DNA from: an uncultured Lachnospiraceae bacterium
GTDB taxonomy: Bacteria > Bacillota > Clostridia > Lachnospirales > Lachnospiraceae
Reading direction: 5' to 3'
DNA length: 64,000 nucleotides
NCBI GenBank assembly: GCA_947165025.1
Contig: CAMUYQ010000002.1
Coordinates: 248,001 to 312,000, forward strand
The translations under genes and the position numbers were made by a program. Below are positions 9,031-17,599 of this stretch, piece by piece. Under the pieces are notes generated by a model. The model was not told the DNA's origin. It did not search any database and saw only the letters and a program-made list of their open reading frames with translations. Each line of letters opens with the position of its first letter. The first letter of the stretch is position 1.

Positions 9031-10425
9031 ATGAAACTGAGACTCAGAGAGAAGATCGCATACGGCCTCGGAGCCGTCGGAAAAGACATGGTATATATGC
9101 TTTCTTCAAGCTATATACTCTATTACTATCAGGACGTTCTTGGAGTATCTGCCATTGCGATGGGAGTCATTCTTCTTGTGGCAAGGGTATTTGATGCATT
9201 CAATGATCCGATAATGGGTGTTGTGGTTGCCAAGACGAAGACACGATGGGGAAAGTTCAGACCATGGCTTATGATAGGCACCGTAACAAATGCGGTTGTT
9301 CTGTTTGCGATGTTTGCGGCACCGCCGGCACTCGACGGCAGCGGGCTCGTCGCATATGCGGCGTTCACCTACATACTGTGGGGCGTAACATATACGATGA
9401 TGGACATTCCGTACTGGTCCATGATACCTGCTTTTACCGAATCCGGTAAGGAGAGGGAAGGACTGAGCACTCTCGGAAGAAGCTGTGCGGGAGTCGGATC
9501 GGCGATCGTTACAATAGTTACCATGATGGCTGTTCATTGGTTCGGAGGCTCTGATGAGAAGGCAGGATTCATGTGGTTTTCTCTTGTCGTTGCGATCCTG
9601 TTTATAGTGTTCATTTCGGTAACATGCATAAACATCAGGGAAAGGTCAACGGTCGATCTTGAGACACCTTCGGTCTCTCAAATGTTCTCATCGCTCATGA
9701 AAAATGATCAGGCGATGACCGCTGTAGTTGCCATAGTTCTGATAAACTGTTCCGTTTATATAACGTCAAATCTGGTCATCTATTTCTTCAAATATGATTT
9801 CGGCGGGATCGGATGGTATGAGAGCTATACGCTTTTCAACATGTTCGGCGGTGCCGTTCAGATCATCTCCATGATGCTGTTCTATCCGCTTCTTCGAAAG
9901 ATCGCGGAGAATGTTAAGATATTCTATATATGTATCGCAAGTGCGATTATAGGATATGCCTGTCTGTTCGGAATAACATTCACGTCAATGAAGAGTGTTT
10001 TCATCCTGTTTGTTCCCGGATTTTTTATCTTTGCGGCCAATGGAGTACTTCAGGTACTCACAACCGTATTTCTTGCAAACAGTGTTGATTACGGTGAGCT
10101 GATGAATAACAGGAGAGATGAATCGGTCATCTTTTCCATGCAGACTTTCGTTGTTAAACTGGCATCCGGTATCGCAGCGTTTGTCGCTTCGGTATGTCTG
10201 TCCGTCAATCATCTGAAAAGTGAGGAGATAACTGAGGCTGAAAAGAGCATCGATTTCTCGTCATCTGTCGATCAGGCATCAAGGCTCGGACTCAGGCTGA
10301 CCATGACACTCATACCTGTCGTGGGTCTGTTTGTTGCATATTTCTATTTCAGGAAAAAGTTCATACTGAACGATGAAAAGATGGAGGAGATAACCTTGAA
10401 GTTAAAAGGGAGTACAGAGGCATGA
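9031..10425 (+). CDS. GPH-family sugar:cation symporter (MelB/LacS type)
   Basis: Glycoside-pentoside-hexuronide:cation symporter of 464 residues with about 12 hydrophobic segments. The N-terminal family hallmarks are clear: YGLGAVGKDMVY, then ARVFDAFNDPIMG and the loop TRWGKFRPW. No C-terminal EIIA-like domain as in LacS. The ATG at 9031 is chosen over an in-frame start at 9007 because it follows AGGAG and begins just after the GH2 stop. Sandwiched between beta- and alpha-galactosidase genes, it most likely imports a galactoside such as lactose, melibiose or raffinose-type sugars. Confidence 0.9.
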   Translation: MKLRLREKIAYGLGAVGKDMVYMLSSSYILYYYQDVLGVSAIAMGVILLVARVFDAFNDPIMGVVVAKTKTRWGKFRPWLMIGTVTNAVVLFAMFAAPPALDGSGLVAYAAFTYILWGVTYTMMDIPYWSMIPAFTESGKEREGLSTLGRSCAGVGSAIVTIVTMMAVHWFGGSDEKAGFMWFSLVVAILFIVFISVTCINIRERSTVDLETPSVSQMFSSLMKNDQAMTAVVAIVLINCSVYITSNLVIYFFKYDFGGIGWYESYTLFNMFGGAVQIISMMLFYPLLRKIAENVKIFYICIASAIIGYACLFGITFTSMKSVFILFVPGFFIFAANGVLQVLTTVFLANSVDYGELMNNRRDESVIFSMQTFVVKLASGIAAFVASVCLSVNHLKSEEITEAEKSIDFSSSVDQASRLGLRLTMTLIPVVGLFVAYFYFRKKFILNDEKMEEITLKLKGSTEA

Positions 10426-12776
10426 TCAGAAATATCGGAGGTACTTTCATTCTTGATGCCGGAAATACAACGTATGCCTTCAGGGTACTTCCGACGGGAC
10501 AGCTTGAACATTTGTATTACGGCAGAAAGATCACGCTGTTTGATGATTCCGGGGCGGTTTGTGACGCCGTTACGGAAAAGCATGAATTCGCGCCCGGAAA
10601 CAATATCGTTTATGACGAGGATACACAGAATTATTCTCTAAATGATATGAGACTGGAATTCTCTTCAAACGGAAAAGGAGATAACAGGGAACCTTTTATC
10701 GAGATCATATACCCGGATGGAAGCAGCACTTCTGATTTTGTGCATGACGGATATACCATATCGGACAGCAAAAGAGATTTTGCTACACTTCCTTCATCGC
10801 ATACCGGAGACGGCAGCGCGAGCGATCTGACGGTCAGCCTTCGCGACAGGAATTCGGATCTTGCGGTAGAACTTTCATATCATGTTTTTGAGGACTGTAA
10901 TGTCATAACAAGATCAGCCAGACTTATAAATAATGGACAAGAGAGTGTGAGCGTTAATCGGTTCATGTCGCTGCAGATCGATACAAATGACAGTGACAGG
11001 ATATTTACGACTTTTAACGGCGCATGGATCAGGGAGATGAAAAGAACAGATCACATCCTGGCACGTGGAAAGACAGTGAATGATTCCTGTGTCGGTTCAT
11101 CGTCCGCAACAGCCAATCCGTTCGTTATGTTCAGTAAAAAGAGCACATGCGAAAACTCCGGGAACGTATATGCGTTCAATCTGATATACAGCGGCAATCA
11201 TACTGAGATCGCGGAAGTAAGTGAATTCGGCAAACTGCGTTTTCTGAGCGGCATCAACCCGAAAGGGTTTTCGTACGTTCTTGAAGGCGGTAAAGATCTG
11301 GAAGCACCGGAGGCAGTTATGACTTTTTCCGCGGAAGGTTTTAACGGGATGAGCCATAACATCCACCGTTTTGTCATGGATCACATACTGCGGGGGAAAT
11401 GGGCAAAGCAGGTTCGTCCGGTACTTCTTAACAGCTGGGAGGCCGCGTATTTTGACATATCCGAGAAGAAACTGGTCAAAATGGCAAAGGAAGCAAAATC
11501 TGTCGGGATAGAACTGTTTGTCATGGATGACGGCTGGTTCGGTCACAGGGATGACGACAAGTCCTCTCTGGGTGACTGGGTTGCGAACAGGAAAAAATTG
11601 CCGCAGGGTGTTAAAGGACTGTCGGATAAGATACATGACATGGGACTGAAGTTCGGAATATGGGTTGAGCCCGAGATGATAAGCGAAGACAGCGATCTGT
11701 ACAGACAGCATCCCGACTGGACCATGAAGATCCCCGGTAAGGCACATTCGCTGGGCCGCCATCAGATGATACTGGATCTTGCCAATCCCGAAGTGTGTGA
11801 TCATCTCATATCGGCTCTTTCGGACCTGTTTGAAACAGGCGGTATCGATTACGTCAAATGGGATATGAATCGAAACGAGAGTGATGTATTCTCGCCTTAT
11901 CTTGAAGGAAACAGGCAGCAGGAGACTGCACACAGATATATGATCGGCCTGTACAGAATATTGTCGGAACTTACGAAGAGGTTCCCCGATATCCTGTTTG
12001 AAGGGTGCGCTTCCGGCGGTAACAGGTTCGATCTCGGAATGTTATGCTTCTTTTCACAGATATGGGGAAGTGATGATACCGATGCCGTGCAGAGAGTAGA
12101 GATACAGACGGGCTACAGTTACGGATATCCGCCGGTGACCGTAAGCTCACACGTGTCTTCGGTACCGAACCATCAGACTCTACGGATCACTCCGCTGGAA
12201 ACAAGATTTAACGTGGCTGCATTTGCCAATCTCGGCTATGAACTCAATCTGTGTGACATGAGTCCTGTCATGCTTGATGAGATCAAAAAGCAGATAGCGC
12301 TGTATAAAGAGTACAGGGAAGTATTACAGACTGGAAGGTTCTATCGTTCGGATATATCTGATGATAATACCGTAACATGGAATACAGTGTCATCCGACGG
12401 GAGTTGCTGTGTCGCGATGCTGTTCAGAAAACTCGCGGTTCCGAATGATCAGAGGGGACTGCTGAAAATATACGGACTGGAACCCGATAAAAAGTATCAC
12501 TTCTACAGTATTCCGTTTAAGCTCGATATAAGGCTTTTCGGAGATCTGATAAATACGATCTCTCCTGTTCATGTGAAGAACGGTTCGGGGATGCATGATC
12601 TAATATCAAAGTTTGTGAAGCTTGACGGAGAGCATGAGGATATGAACGTGTACGGAGATGTGCTGTCCGAGGCGGGCGTGGAATTGTCCCCTGCATTTTC
12701 TTCAACAGGTTTTAACGAACGCACGAGAGTGTTCCCGGATTTTGCGTCACGGCTGTATTTTGCGGAAAGAATATGA
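10422..12776 (+). CDS. Alpha-galactosidase, GH36
   Basis: Hydrolyses terminal alpha-galactosyl residues (melibiose, raffinose, stachyose). The nucleophile aspartate lies in KWDMNRNESD (~482) and the acid/base aspartate in WGSDDTDAVQR (~550); the upstream LFVMDDGWFG stretch is also typical. Three-part architecture: N-terminal beta-supersandwich, (beta/alpha)8 barrel, C-terminal beta domain. 784 residues, slightly longer than the usual ~730. No signal peptide, so intracellular. The ATG overlaps the symporter stop (ATGA), indicating translational coupling. The released galactose would enter through galK/galT. Confidence 0.94.
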   Translation: MIRNIGGTFILDAGNTTYAFRVLPTGQLEHLYYGRKITLFDDSGAVCDAVTEKHEFAPGNNIVYDEDTQNYSLNDMRLEFSSNGKGDNREPFIEIIYPDGSSTSDFVHDGYTISDSKRDFATLPSSHTGDGSASDLTVSLRDRNSDLAVELSYHVFEDCNVITRSARLINNGQESVSVNRFMSLQIDTNDSDRIFTTFNGAWIREMKRTDHILARGKTVNDSCVGSSSATANPFVMFSKKSTCENSGNVYAFNLIYSGNHTEIAEVSEFGKLRFLSGINPKGFSYVLEGGKDLEAPEAVMTFSAEGFNGMSHNIHRFVMDHILRGKWAKQVRPVLLNSWEAAYFDISEKKLVKMAKEAKSVGIELFVMDDGWFGHRDDDKSSLGDWVANRKKLPQGVKGLSDKIHDMGLKFGIWVEPEMISEDSDLYRQHPDWTMKIPGKAHSLGRHQMILDLANPEVCDHLISALSDLFETGGIDYVKWDMNRNESDVFSPYLEGNRQQETAHRYMIGLYRILSELTKRFPDILFEGCASGGNRFDLGMLCFFSQIWGSDDTDAVQRVEIQTGYSYGYPPVTVSSHVSSVPNHQTLRITPLETRFNVAAFANLGYELNLCDMSPVMLDEIKKQIALYKEYREVLQTGRFYRSDISDDNTVTWNTVSSDGSCCVAMLFRKLAVPNDQRGLLKIYGLEPDKKYHFYSIPFKLDIRLFGDLINTISPVHVKNGSGMHDLISKFVKLDGEHEDMNVYGDVLSEAGVELSPAFSSTGFNERTRVFPDFASRLYFAERI

Positions 12777-12807
12777 TATCATACTTGGGATTGTCATTGT
12801 GTGACAA
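12774..12807 (+). promoter_or_regulatory. Possible promoter and operator ahead of the gamma subunit
   Basis: An extended -10 (TGATATCAT, 12774-12782) would start transcription near 12789. Directly after it lies TTGTCA-TTGTG-TGACAA (12791-12807), a perfect 6-bp-arm inverted repeat with a 5-base spacer, placed where a repressor would block elongation. The -35 is poor. Pattern recognition only; the repeat also partly overlaps the approach to the ribosome site. Confidence 0.4.
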
Positions 12808-12822
12808 AAGAAAGGATAGATA

Positions 12823-13410
12823 ATGAGTAAGGAAATCGAGATAAGATGGCACGGACGCGGAGGACAGGGCGCCAAGACGGCGGCGCTTCTTCTGGCGGAC
12901 GTTTGCTTTAAGACCGGTGCGTACGTACAGGGTTTTCCGGAATACGGCCCCGAGAGAATGGGTGCACCGATAACGGCCTACAACAGGATAAGCGATAAGG
13001 AGATACGTGTTCACTCAAACATTTATGATCCCGATCTTGTTGTTGTCGTTGATGAGACACTGCTTGAATCTGTCGATGTTACTGCAGGCCTGAAAGCAGA
13101 TGGTGCGATAATCGTAAACACCGACAAAGCACCTGCTGATATCAGACCTCTTCTTAACGGATATTCAGGTGATGTTTATACTGTCGATGCAAGAAAGATT
13201 TCAATTGAAGCTCTTGGGAAATATTTCCCAAATTCACCCATGCTTGCTGCAGCAGTAGCAGTTTCCAGAGTAATGGATAAAGATGCGTTCATAAGAGAGA
13301 TGCACGCATCATATGAGCATAAGTTTGCCAAGAAGCCCGAGGTCATTGACGGCAACATGAAAGCGCTCACTATGACATTCGATGCACTTGAATCTCAGCT
13401 CAGTGTGTAA
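12823..13410 (+). CDS. porG: 2-oxoacid:ferredoxin oxidoreductase, gamma subunit
   Basis: Catalytic-domain-III subunit of a four-subunit CoA-acylating 2-oxoacid oxidoreductase. The opening RWHGRGGQGAKTAA is the family hallmark, followed by GFPEYGPERMGAP. 195 residues is normal. Gene order gamma-delta-alpha-beta copies the archaeal and Thermotoga por/vor operons. Substrate cannot be told from the sequence: pyruvate, 2-oxoisovalerate or another 2-oxoacid. Unusually, 185 bases separate it from the delta subunit gene, filled by a structured element. Confidence 0.92.
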   Translation: MSKEIEIRWHGRGGQGAKTAALLLADVCFKTGAYVQGFPEYGPERMGAPITAYNRISDKEIRVHSNIYDPDLVVVVDETLLESVDVTAGLKADGAIIVNTDKAPADIRPLLNGYSGDVYTVDARKISIEALGKYFPNSPMLAAAVAVSRVMDKDAFIREMHASYEHKFAKKPEVIDGNMKALTMTFDALESQLSV

Positions 13411-13548
13411 GGTGCGGTCGTGCACCAATGATATTTCCTCGAAAACGCGCTCCCGCTCCTGTTCAGGCGCAGCTGACGCTAGGCTCGTGAAATACCTCGC
13501 CAAGCGCAGGCCCCTTCACAAGGTTTTCTCGGAAACATATTGGTACAC
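13411..13548 (+). ncRNA. Candidate structured RNA element between porG and porD
   Basis: This intergenic stretch starts right at the porG stop. A 27-base arm (13420-13446) pairs with 13523-13548 at about 21 positions with one bulge, enclosing 76 GC-richer bases that contain a smaller pairing (GTGAA 13487-13491 with TTCAC 13515-13519) and CCTG-TT-CAGG. A separate hairpin GGTGC-GGTCGT-GCACC (13411-13426) uses part of the same left arm, so the two folds exclude each other. No U-run follows, so it is not a plain terminator. The right arm shares ATGTTTCCGAG (as its complement) with the stem before the PFOR gene at 31895. It may be a leader, processing site or protein-binding element; function unknown. 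Confidence 0.5.
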
Positions 13549-13595
13549 TCCCTGGGATATTACATATTCTTTGAGTTATATGGAAAGGACAACAA

Positions 13596-13889
13596 ATGAG
13601 AACGGACATCAGCAAGATTAACGAGCAGTCCCCGTGCGAGGACCTTACGGAAGGCCTCATGATCTTTGCCGGCGGCACTTCAAAGCAGTTCATGACCGGT
13701 CAGTGGAGAACATCCACCCCGGTTTTCGATAAGGAAAAGTGTAAACAGTGTCTTCTGTGCGCACCGGTATGCCCTGACGGATGCATTCCCGTGAAGGACG
13801 GAAGACGCGATGATTTTGATATGGACCACTGCAAGGGTTGCGGAATATGTGAAAAGGCATGTCCCTTCGGTGCCATAAGCATGCAGTAG
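13596..13889 (+). CDS. porD: 2-oxoacid:ferredoxin oxidoreductase, delta (ferredoxin) subunit
   Basis: Ferredoxin-like electron-transfer subunit of 97 residues with two [4Fe-4S] motifs: CKQCLLCAPVCP and CKGCGICEKACP. It carries electrons from the TPP/Fe-S core to soluble ferredoxin. The N-terminal ~45 residues before the first cluster match the usual PorD extension. AAAGGA precedes the ATG. It lies 9 bases upstream of the alpha subunit gene. Confidence 0.92.
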   Translation: MRTDISKINEQSPCEDLTEGLMIFAGGTSKQFMTGQWRTSTPVFDKEKCKQCLLCAPVCPDGCIPVKDGRRDDFDMDHCKGCGICEKACPFGAISMQ

Positions 13890-13898
13890 GAGGATCAA

Positions 13899-15086
13899 AT
13901 GTCAAGGAAAGACCGTATGTCGGGAAATGAAGCGGTGGCATATGCGATACGTCAGGTCAACCCGGATGTCATGCCTGCATTTCCCATAACACCTTCAACA
14001 GAGATACCCCAGATGGTATCGACATATATCGCAAACGGCGAGATGGATACGGAGTTCATCCCGGTAGAGTCGGAGCATTCATCGATGAGCGCAACGGTAG
14101 GAGCCGAGGCAGCGGGCGCAAGGAGTATGACCGCAACGTCTTCGTGCGGACTTGCTTTTATGTGGGAGGAACTTCTTGTTGCTGCGTCAAACAGACTGCC
14201 GCTCGTACTTACACTTGTTAACAGGACACTTTCGGGCCCCATAAATATCAACTGCGATCATTCTGACGGAATGGGTGCAAGGGATACCGGATGGATCCAG
14301 ATATATGCCGAGAACAATCAGGAAGCATACGATAACTTTATCCAGGCTTTTCCGATAGCCGAGGATGTTCGTGTGCATCTTCCGGTCATGGTATGTCAGG
14401 ACGGGTTCATAACAAGTCATGCCGTTGAGAACATACTTATTGAGGAGGACGCGGATGTCAAAGAGTTTGTCGGAGAGTATCATCCCGAGGAGTTTCTGCT
14501 CAATCCCGGAAAACCGGTTGCGGTAGGCCCTTATGCTGTAAGTGCTTACTCCATGGAAGCAAAATACAACCAGGAACAGGCGATGATCAGATCAAAAGAG
14601 GTCATAAAGGAGATTGCCGAAAAGTTCAGGAAGAAGTTCGGAAGAGGGTTTGACTTTTTTGAGGAATACAGGACCGAAGATGCGGATTATATCATGCTGA
14701 TCATGGGATCGGCAGCAGGTACCGCAAAGCAGGCGGTTGATGATCTGCGAGATAAGGGAATGAAAGTCGGAGTTCTGAAGCTCAGGGTGTTCAGACCTTT
14801 CCCCGCGGATGAGATCGCAGAGGCATTAATGAAATGCAAAGCGGTTGCGATCATGGACAGATGCGAGAGTTATAACGGATGCGGCGGACCGCTTGCAAGT
14901 GAGGTTCCGGCAGCCCTTTTCAGAAAGAAGGTCCTTACTGAGGCTGTAAGCTATGTGTACGGTCTGGCGGGCCGTGATTTTACCGTGGAGACAGCATGCG
15001 GTATATTCTCTGAGCTTGAGGATATCGTAATGAACAACAGACAGTATGAACAGCACAGATACGTCGGGCTCAGGACCAGACAGTGA
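13899..15086 (+). CDS. porA: 2-oxoacid:ferredoxin oxidoreductase, alpha subunit
   Basis: Pyrimidine-binding and CoA-domain subunit, 395 residues, starting with MSGNEAVAYAIRQVNPDVMPAF-type sequence and FPITPSTEIPQ, the family signature. DHSDGMGARDTGW (~125) and the C-terminal ESYNGCGGP region match PorA/VorA. A strong AGGAGG-like site precedes the ATG. Together with porG, porD and porB it forms an oxygen-sensitive enzyme converting a 2-oxoacid plus CoA to acyl-CoA, CO2 and reduced ferredoxin. Confidence 0.93.
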   Translation: MSRKDRMSGNEAVAYAIRQVNPDVMPAFPITPSTEIPQMVSTYIANGEMDTEFIPVESEHSSMSATVGAEAAGARSMTATSSCGLAFMWEELLVAASNRLPLVLTLVNRTLSGPININCDHSDGMGARDTGWIQIYAENNQEAYDNFIQAFPIAEDVRVHLPVMVCQDGFITSHAVENILIEEDADVKEFVGEYHPEEFLLNPGKPVAVGPYAVSAYSMEAKYNQEQAMIRSKEVIKEIAEKFRKKFGRGFDFFEEYRTEDADYIMLIMGSAAGTAKQAVDDLRDKGMKVGVLKLRVFRPFPADEIAEALMKCKAVAIMDRCESYNGCGGPLASEVPAALFRKKVLTEAVSYVYGLAGRDFTVETACGIFSELEDIVMNNRQYEQHRYVGLRTRQ

Positions 15087-15103
15087 CAGAAGAGGAACGA
15101 TAA

Positions 15104-16045
15104 ATGGCAGGATATAATCTTAAGGAAGTAATGAGTAAGCCCGAGAGACTTGCACCGGGACACCGTATGTGTGCCGGATGCGGAGCGACGATCGGGATAA
15201 GAGCAGTCCTTCGTGCACTTCACGAGGGAGATCATGCTGTTATAGGAAACGCAACGGGATGCCTTGAAGTATCATCGTTCATGTATCCGTATACCGCGTG
15301 GGAGGACAGTTATATACACAATGCGTTCGAGAATGCCGGAGCCACGCTTTCCGGAGTTGAGACTGCATACCATGCACTGAAGAAGAGAGGAAGACTTCCT
15401 CAGGATGCGAACTTTAAGTTCATCACATTCGGCGGTGACGGAGGAACATATGACATAGGATTCCAGTCTCTGTCCGGAGCAATGGAACGCGGTCATGACA
15501 TGGTATATGTTTGCTATGACAACGGTGCGTACATGAACACGGGTATACAGAGATCATCCGCAACGCCGCAGTTTGCCGATACGACAACAACGCCGGTCGG
15601 AAAGAAGAGCAACGGAAAGATCCAGACGAGGAAGGATCTGTCTGCGATAATCGCCGAGCATCATGTTCCGTACGTTGCACAGACGACATTTACGAAGGAT
15701 TTCAAAGACATACACATCAAGTCCGAAAAGGCCATCTATACGGAGGGAGCGGCATTTCTGAACATGCTCGCACCGTGTCCGAGAGGATGGAGATACGAGA
15801 CGAGCGAAGTGATGAAGATATGTCAGCTCGCTATAGATACGTGTTACTGGCCGATGTTTGAAGTCGATCATGGAAACTGGAGACTGACATACGAGCCGAA
15901 GAAGAAACTTCCGATAGAGGATTTTCTGCGTGAGCAGGGAAGATTTGCACATCTGTTCAAGCCGGGCAATGAAGAACTGATCGGACAGTTTCAGGAGGAA
16001 GTTGACAGGAGATGGGAGGATCTTCTGTACAGATGTAACAAGTAG
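15104..16045 (+). CDS. porB: 2-oxoacid:ferredoxin oxidoreductase, beta subunit (TPP-binding)
   Basis: TPP-pyrophosphate-binding subunit, 313 residues. CAGCGATIGIR near the start supplies cluster-ligating cysteines, and GGDGGTYDIGFQ (~108) with YDNGAYMNTG (~135) is the TPP motif. The sequence CPRGWRYE near 225 is also family-typical. AGAGGAACG precedes the ATG. It is 10 bases upstream of the CbiET-like gene, which has its own strong GGAGG, so that gene is likely co-transcribed. Confidence 0.93.
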   Translation: MAGYNLKEVMSKPERLAPGHRMCAGCGATIGIRAVLRALHEGDHAVIGNATGCLEVSSFMYPYTAWEDSYIHNAFENAGATLSGVETAYHALKKRGRLPQDANFKFITFGGDGGTYDIGFQSLSGAMERGHDMVYVCYDNGAYMNTGIQRSSATPQFADTTTTPVGKKSNGKIQTRKDLSAIIAEHHVPYVAQTTFTKDFKDIHIKSEKAIYTEGAAFLNMLAPCPRGWRYETSEVMKICQLAIDTCYWPMFEVDHGNWRLTYEPKKKLPIEDFLREQGRFAHLFKPGNEELIGQFQEEVDRRWEDLLYRCNK

Positions 16046-16055
16046 GAGGTTTCTT

Positions 16056-16961
16056 ATGGACGGGGCATTATTTAACAATAAGCACATAATCTCATGGCTT
16101 CAGTACTTCAGCGATCATACGGACATCGATCTTGAGCATGTCAAGATACTCGATATAACAAAAAAGAACAAGAACCTTATCCCCACGTGTGAGGCACACA
16201 GATGTGTGCTCGTGTTCACCGAGGCGGGTCATCCTGATATCTTTTACAGGATGTACAATGCGGGACTCGGTGACTGCAAAGTCATCTATAACGAGGGAAG
16301 CGAACCGACGGGTCCGATCAGGGAAGACAATGTCAGCCAGATGATCGACAGGGGCATAAACGCGTCGGCAGGTATGATCATCCTCAATCCGAATGCAAGG
16401 GCAACGATGAGATTCGGTATCGACAATAAAACGCTTGCAAAAGGAAGCGTTAAGTATGTCGGAAGTGAGATACGTGCGATCATCCTGTCCAAGATGCAGA
16501 TAGAGGAAGGTAAGAACATCTGCGCGATCTCCGCGGAATCGATCGTTGTTGAAGCCGGTATATTAAACGGTGAGGGAACGATCATCGCTGTCGAGTATAA
16601 CGGAAACGACAGGAGTGCGCTTGAGGAGAATGTCGATCAGTTCGGACTCAACAACGTTGTGATAATTGATCACATTGACGATGAAACGATGAAGGATCTT
16701 CCGGTCCCGGATGTCACGATGCTCGTTGCGAGCGCATCGATGGAGCAGGAGATCGAGTGCCTTCTCAGGATCAATCCCAACATGGAATTTGTTATCTACA
16801 CGCTTGATTTTGTTGTGGCCGCATCAATGATAGAAAAGTGCAAAAAGTTCTGCGTGTCGGATCCGGAGATCATTCAGGTGAGCGTATCGAAAGTCACGAG
16901 CCGTCATAACGTAGACGTGCAGCCGGCACCGTGGATCATCTCGTTCAAGGCAGGAGCCTGA
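16056..16961 (+). CDS. Degenerate CbiE/CbiT (precorrin methyltransferase)-like protein
   Basis: 301 residues from an ATG 5 bases after TAGGAGGT. The first ~125 residues resemble only the second half of CbiE (EAGHPDIFYRMYNAGLGD, then an NEG..PTGPI..D stretch); residues ~135-300 follow CbiT (SEIRAIILSKMQIEEG at ~136, then VSVSKVTSRHNVDV near 275). The CbiT S-adenosylmethionine loop, normally DxGxGxGxxxxE, reads AISAESIVVEAG, so the glycines are lost. Cobalamin biosynthesis is therefore unlikely; no other cob/cbi gene is present. It may be a repurposed or regulatory member of the oxidoreductase operon. The homology call is by eye. Confidence 0.6.
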   Translation: MDGALFNNKHIISWLQYFSDHTDIDLEHVKILDITKKNKNLIPTCEAHRCVLVFTEAGHPDIFYRMYNAGLGDCKVIYNEGSEPTGPIREDNVSQMIDRGINASAGMIILNPNARATMRFGIDNKTLAKGSVKYVGSEIRAIILSKMQIEEGKNICAISAESIVVEAGILNGEGTIIAVEYNGNDRSALEENVDQFGLNNVVIIDHIDDETMKDLPVPDVTMLVASASMEQEIECLLRINPNMEFVIYTLDFVVAASMIEKCKKFCVSDPEIIQVSVSKVTSRHNVDVQPAPWIISFKAGA

Positions 16962-16966
16962 CAGGC

Positions 16967-17599
16967 ATGATCGAATACGGAGAGATCGGGCTGCTTAAGG
17001 TTGTGGCAGTCACAAAGATCGGAGCATTCCTTGACGGCGGCCGCCAGAAGGACATTCTTCTTCCGTTTGCGGAACAGACAAGAAGAGTATCCGAGGGCGA
17101 GGAAGTTCTTGTCAGTCTGTATAAAGACAAGAGCGGCAGGCCGGCACTTACAATGAACGTATATAACGAACTGTCCACAGAGTCACCGTACAAAAAAGAC
17201 GACAGGGTCAGGGGACGTGTATATCAGATAAGCGAGAGATTCGGCGCATTTGTTGCGGTCGATGATATGTATTCCGCGCTTATCCCCGCAAAGGAAATGT
17301 TCGGAGATATCAGTGTCGGACAGGTTATCGATGCAAGAGTTACCGATGTAAGGGATGATGGTAAGCTTACTCTTTCCGTCAGGGAAAAAGCATATAAGCA
17401 GATGGACATCGATGCTGATGCCGTCATGAAAGCGATCGATGAATATGACGGGGTACTTCCGTTTTCGGATAAAGCCCCGGGTGAAGTGATAAAAAGAGAA
17501 CTCGGCATAAGTAAAAACGCATTCAAACGTGCCGTCGGAAAACTGTATAAGGAACGCAGGATAGTGATAGAGGAGAGATCGATACGGAGGGTGCAATGA
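16967..17599 (+). CDS. S1-domain RNA-binding protein, CvfB/YitL-like
   Basis: 210 residues with two or three S1-like OB folds in a row (an initial divergent one ~1-60, a clear one ~70-135 with RVRGRVYQISERFGAFVAV) and a C-terminal winged-helix-like end (~150-210). This order matches CvfB/YitL, which affects gene expression through RNA, although CvfB proteins are usually ~280-300 residues. The ATG at 16967 follows the previous stop by 5 bases with CAGGAG upstream. The 3' end overlaps the CPBP gene by 4 bases. Confidence 0.8.
   Translation: MIEYGEIGLLKVVAVTKIGAFLDGGRQKDILLPFAEQTRRVSEGEEVLVSLYKDKSGRPALTMNVYNELSTESPYKKDDRVRGRVYQISERFGAFVAVDDMYSALIPAKEMFGDISVGQVIDARVTDVRDDGKLTLSVREKAYKQMDIDADAVMKAIDEYDGVLPFSDKAPGEVIKRELGISKNAFKRAVGKLYKERRIVIEERSIRRVQ

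Noticed and set aside
11097-11933. Long minus-strand open frame of 278 codons
   Set aside because: It lies wholly inside the GH36 gene in the opposite strand, shows no family motif and has no ribosome site; a frame shadow.
13382-13621. Short open frame across the porG-porD gap
   Set aside because: It crosses the structured element, has no ribosome site and continues into porD out of frame; the RNA structure explains the region better.
16056-16961. Functional cobalamin biosynthesis gene cbiT or cbiET
   Set aside because: The SAM-binding glycines are missing, half of CbiE is absent and no other cob/cbi gene is nearby.
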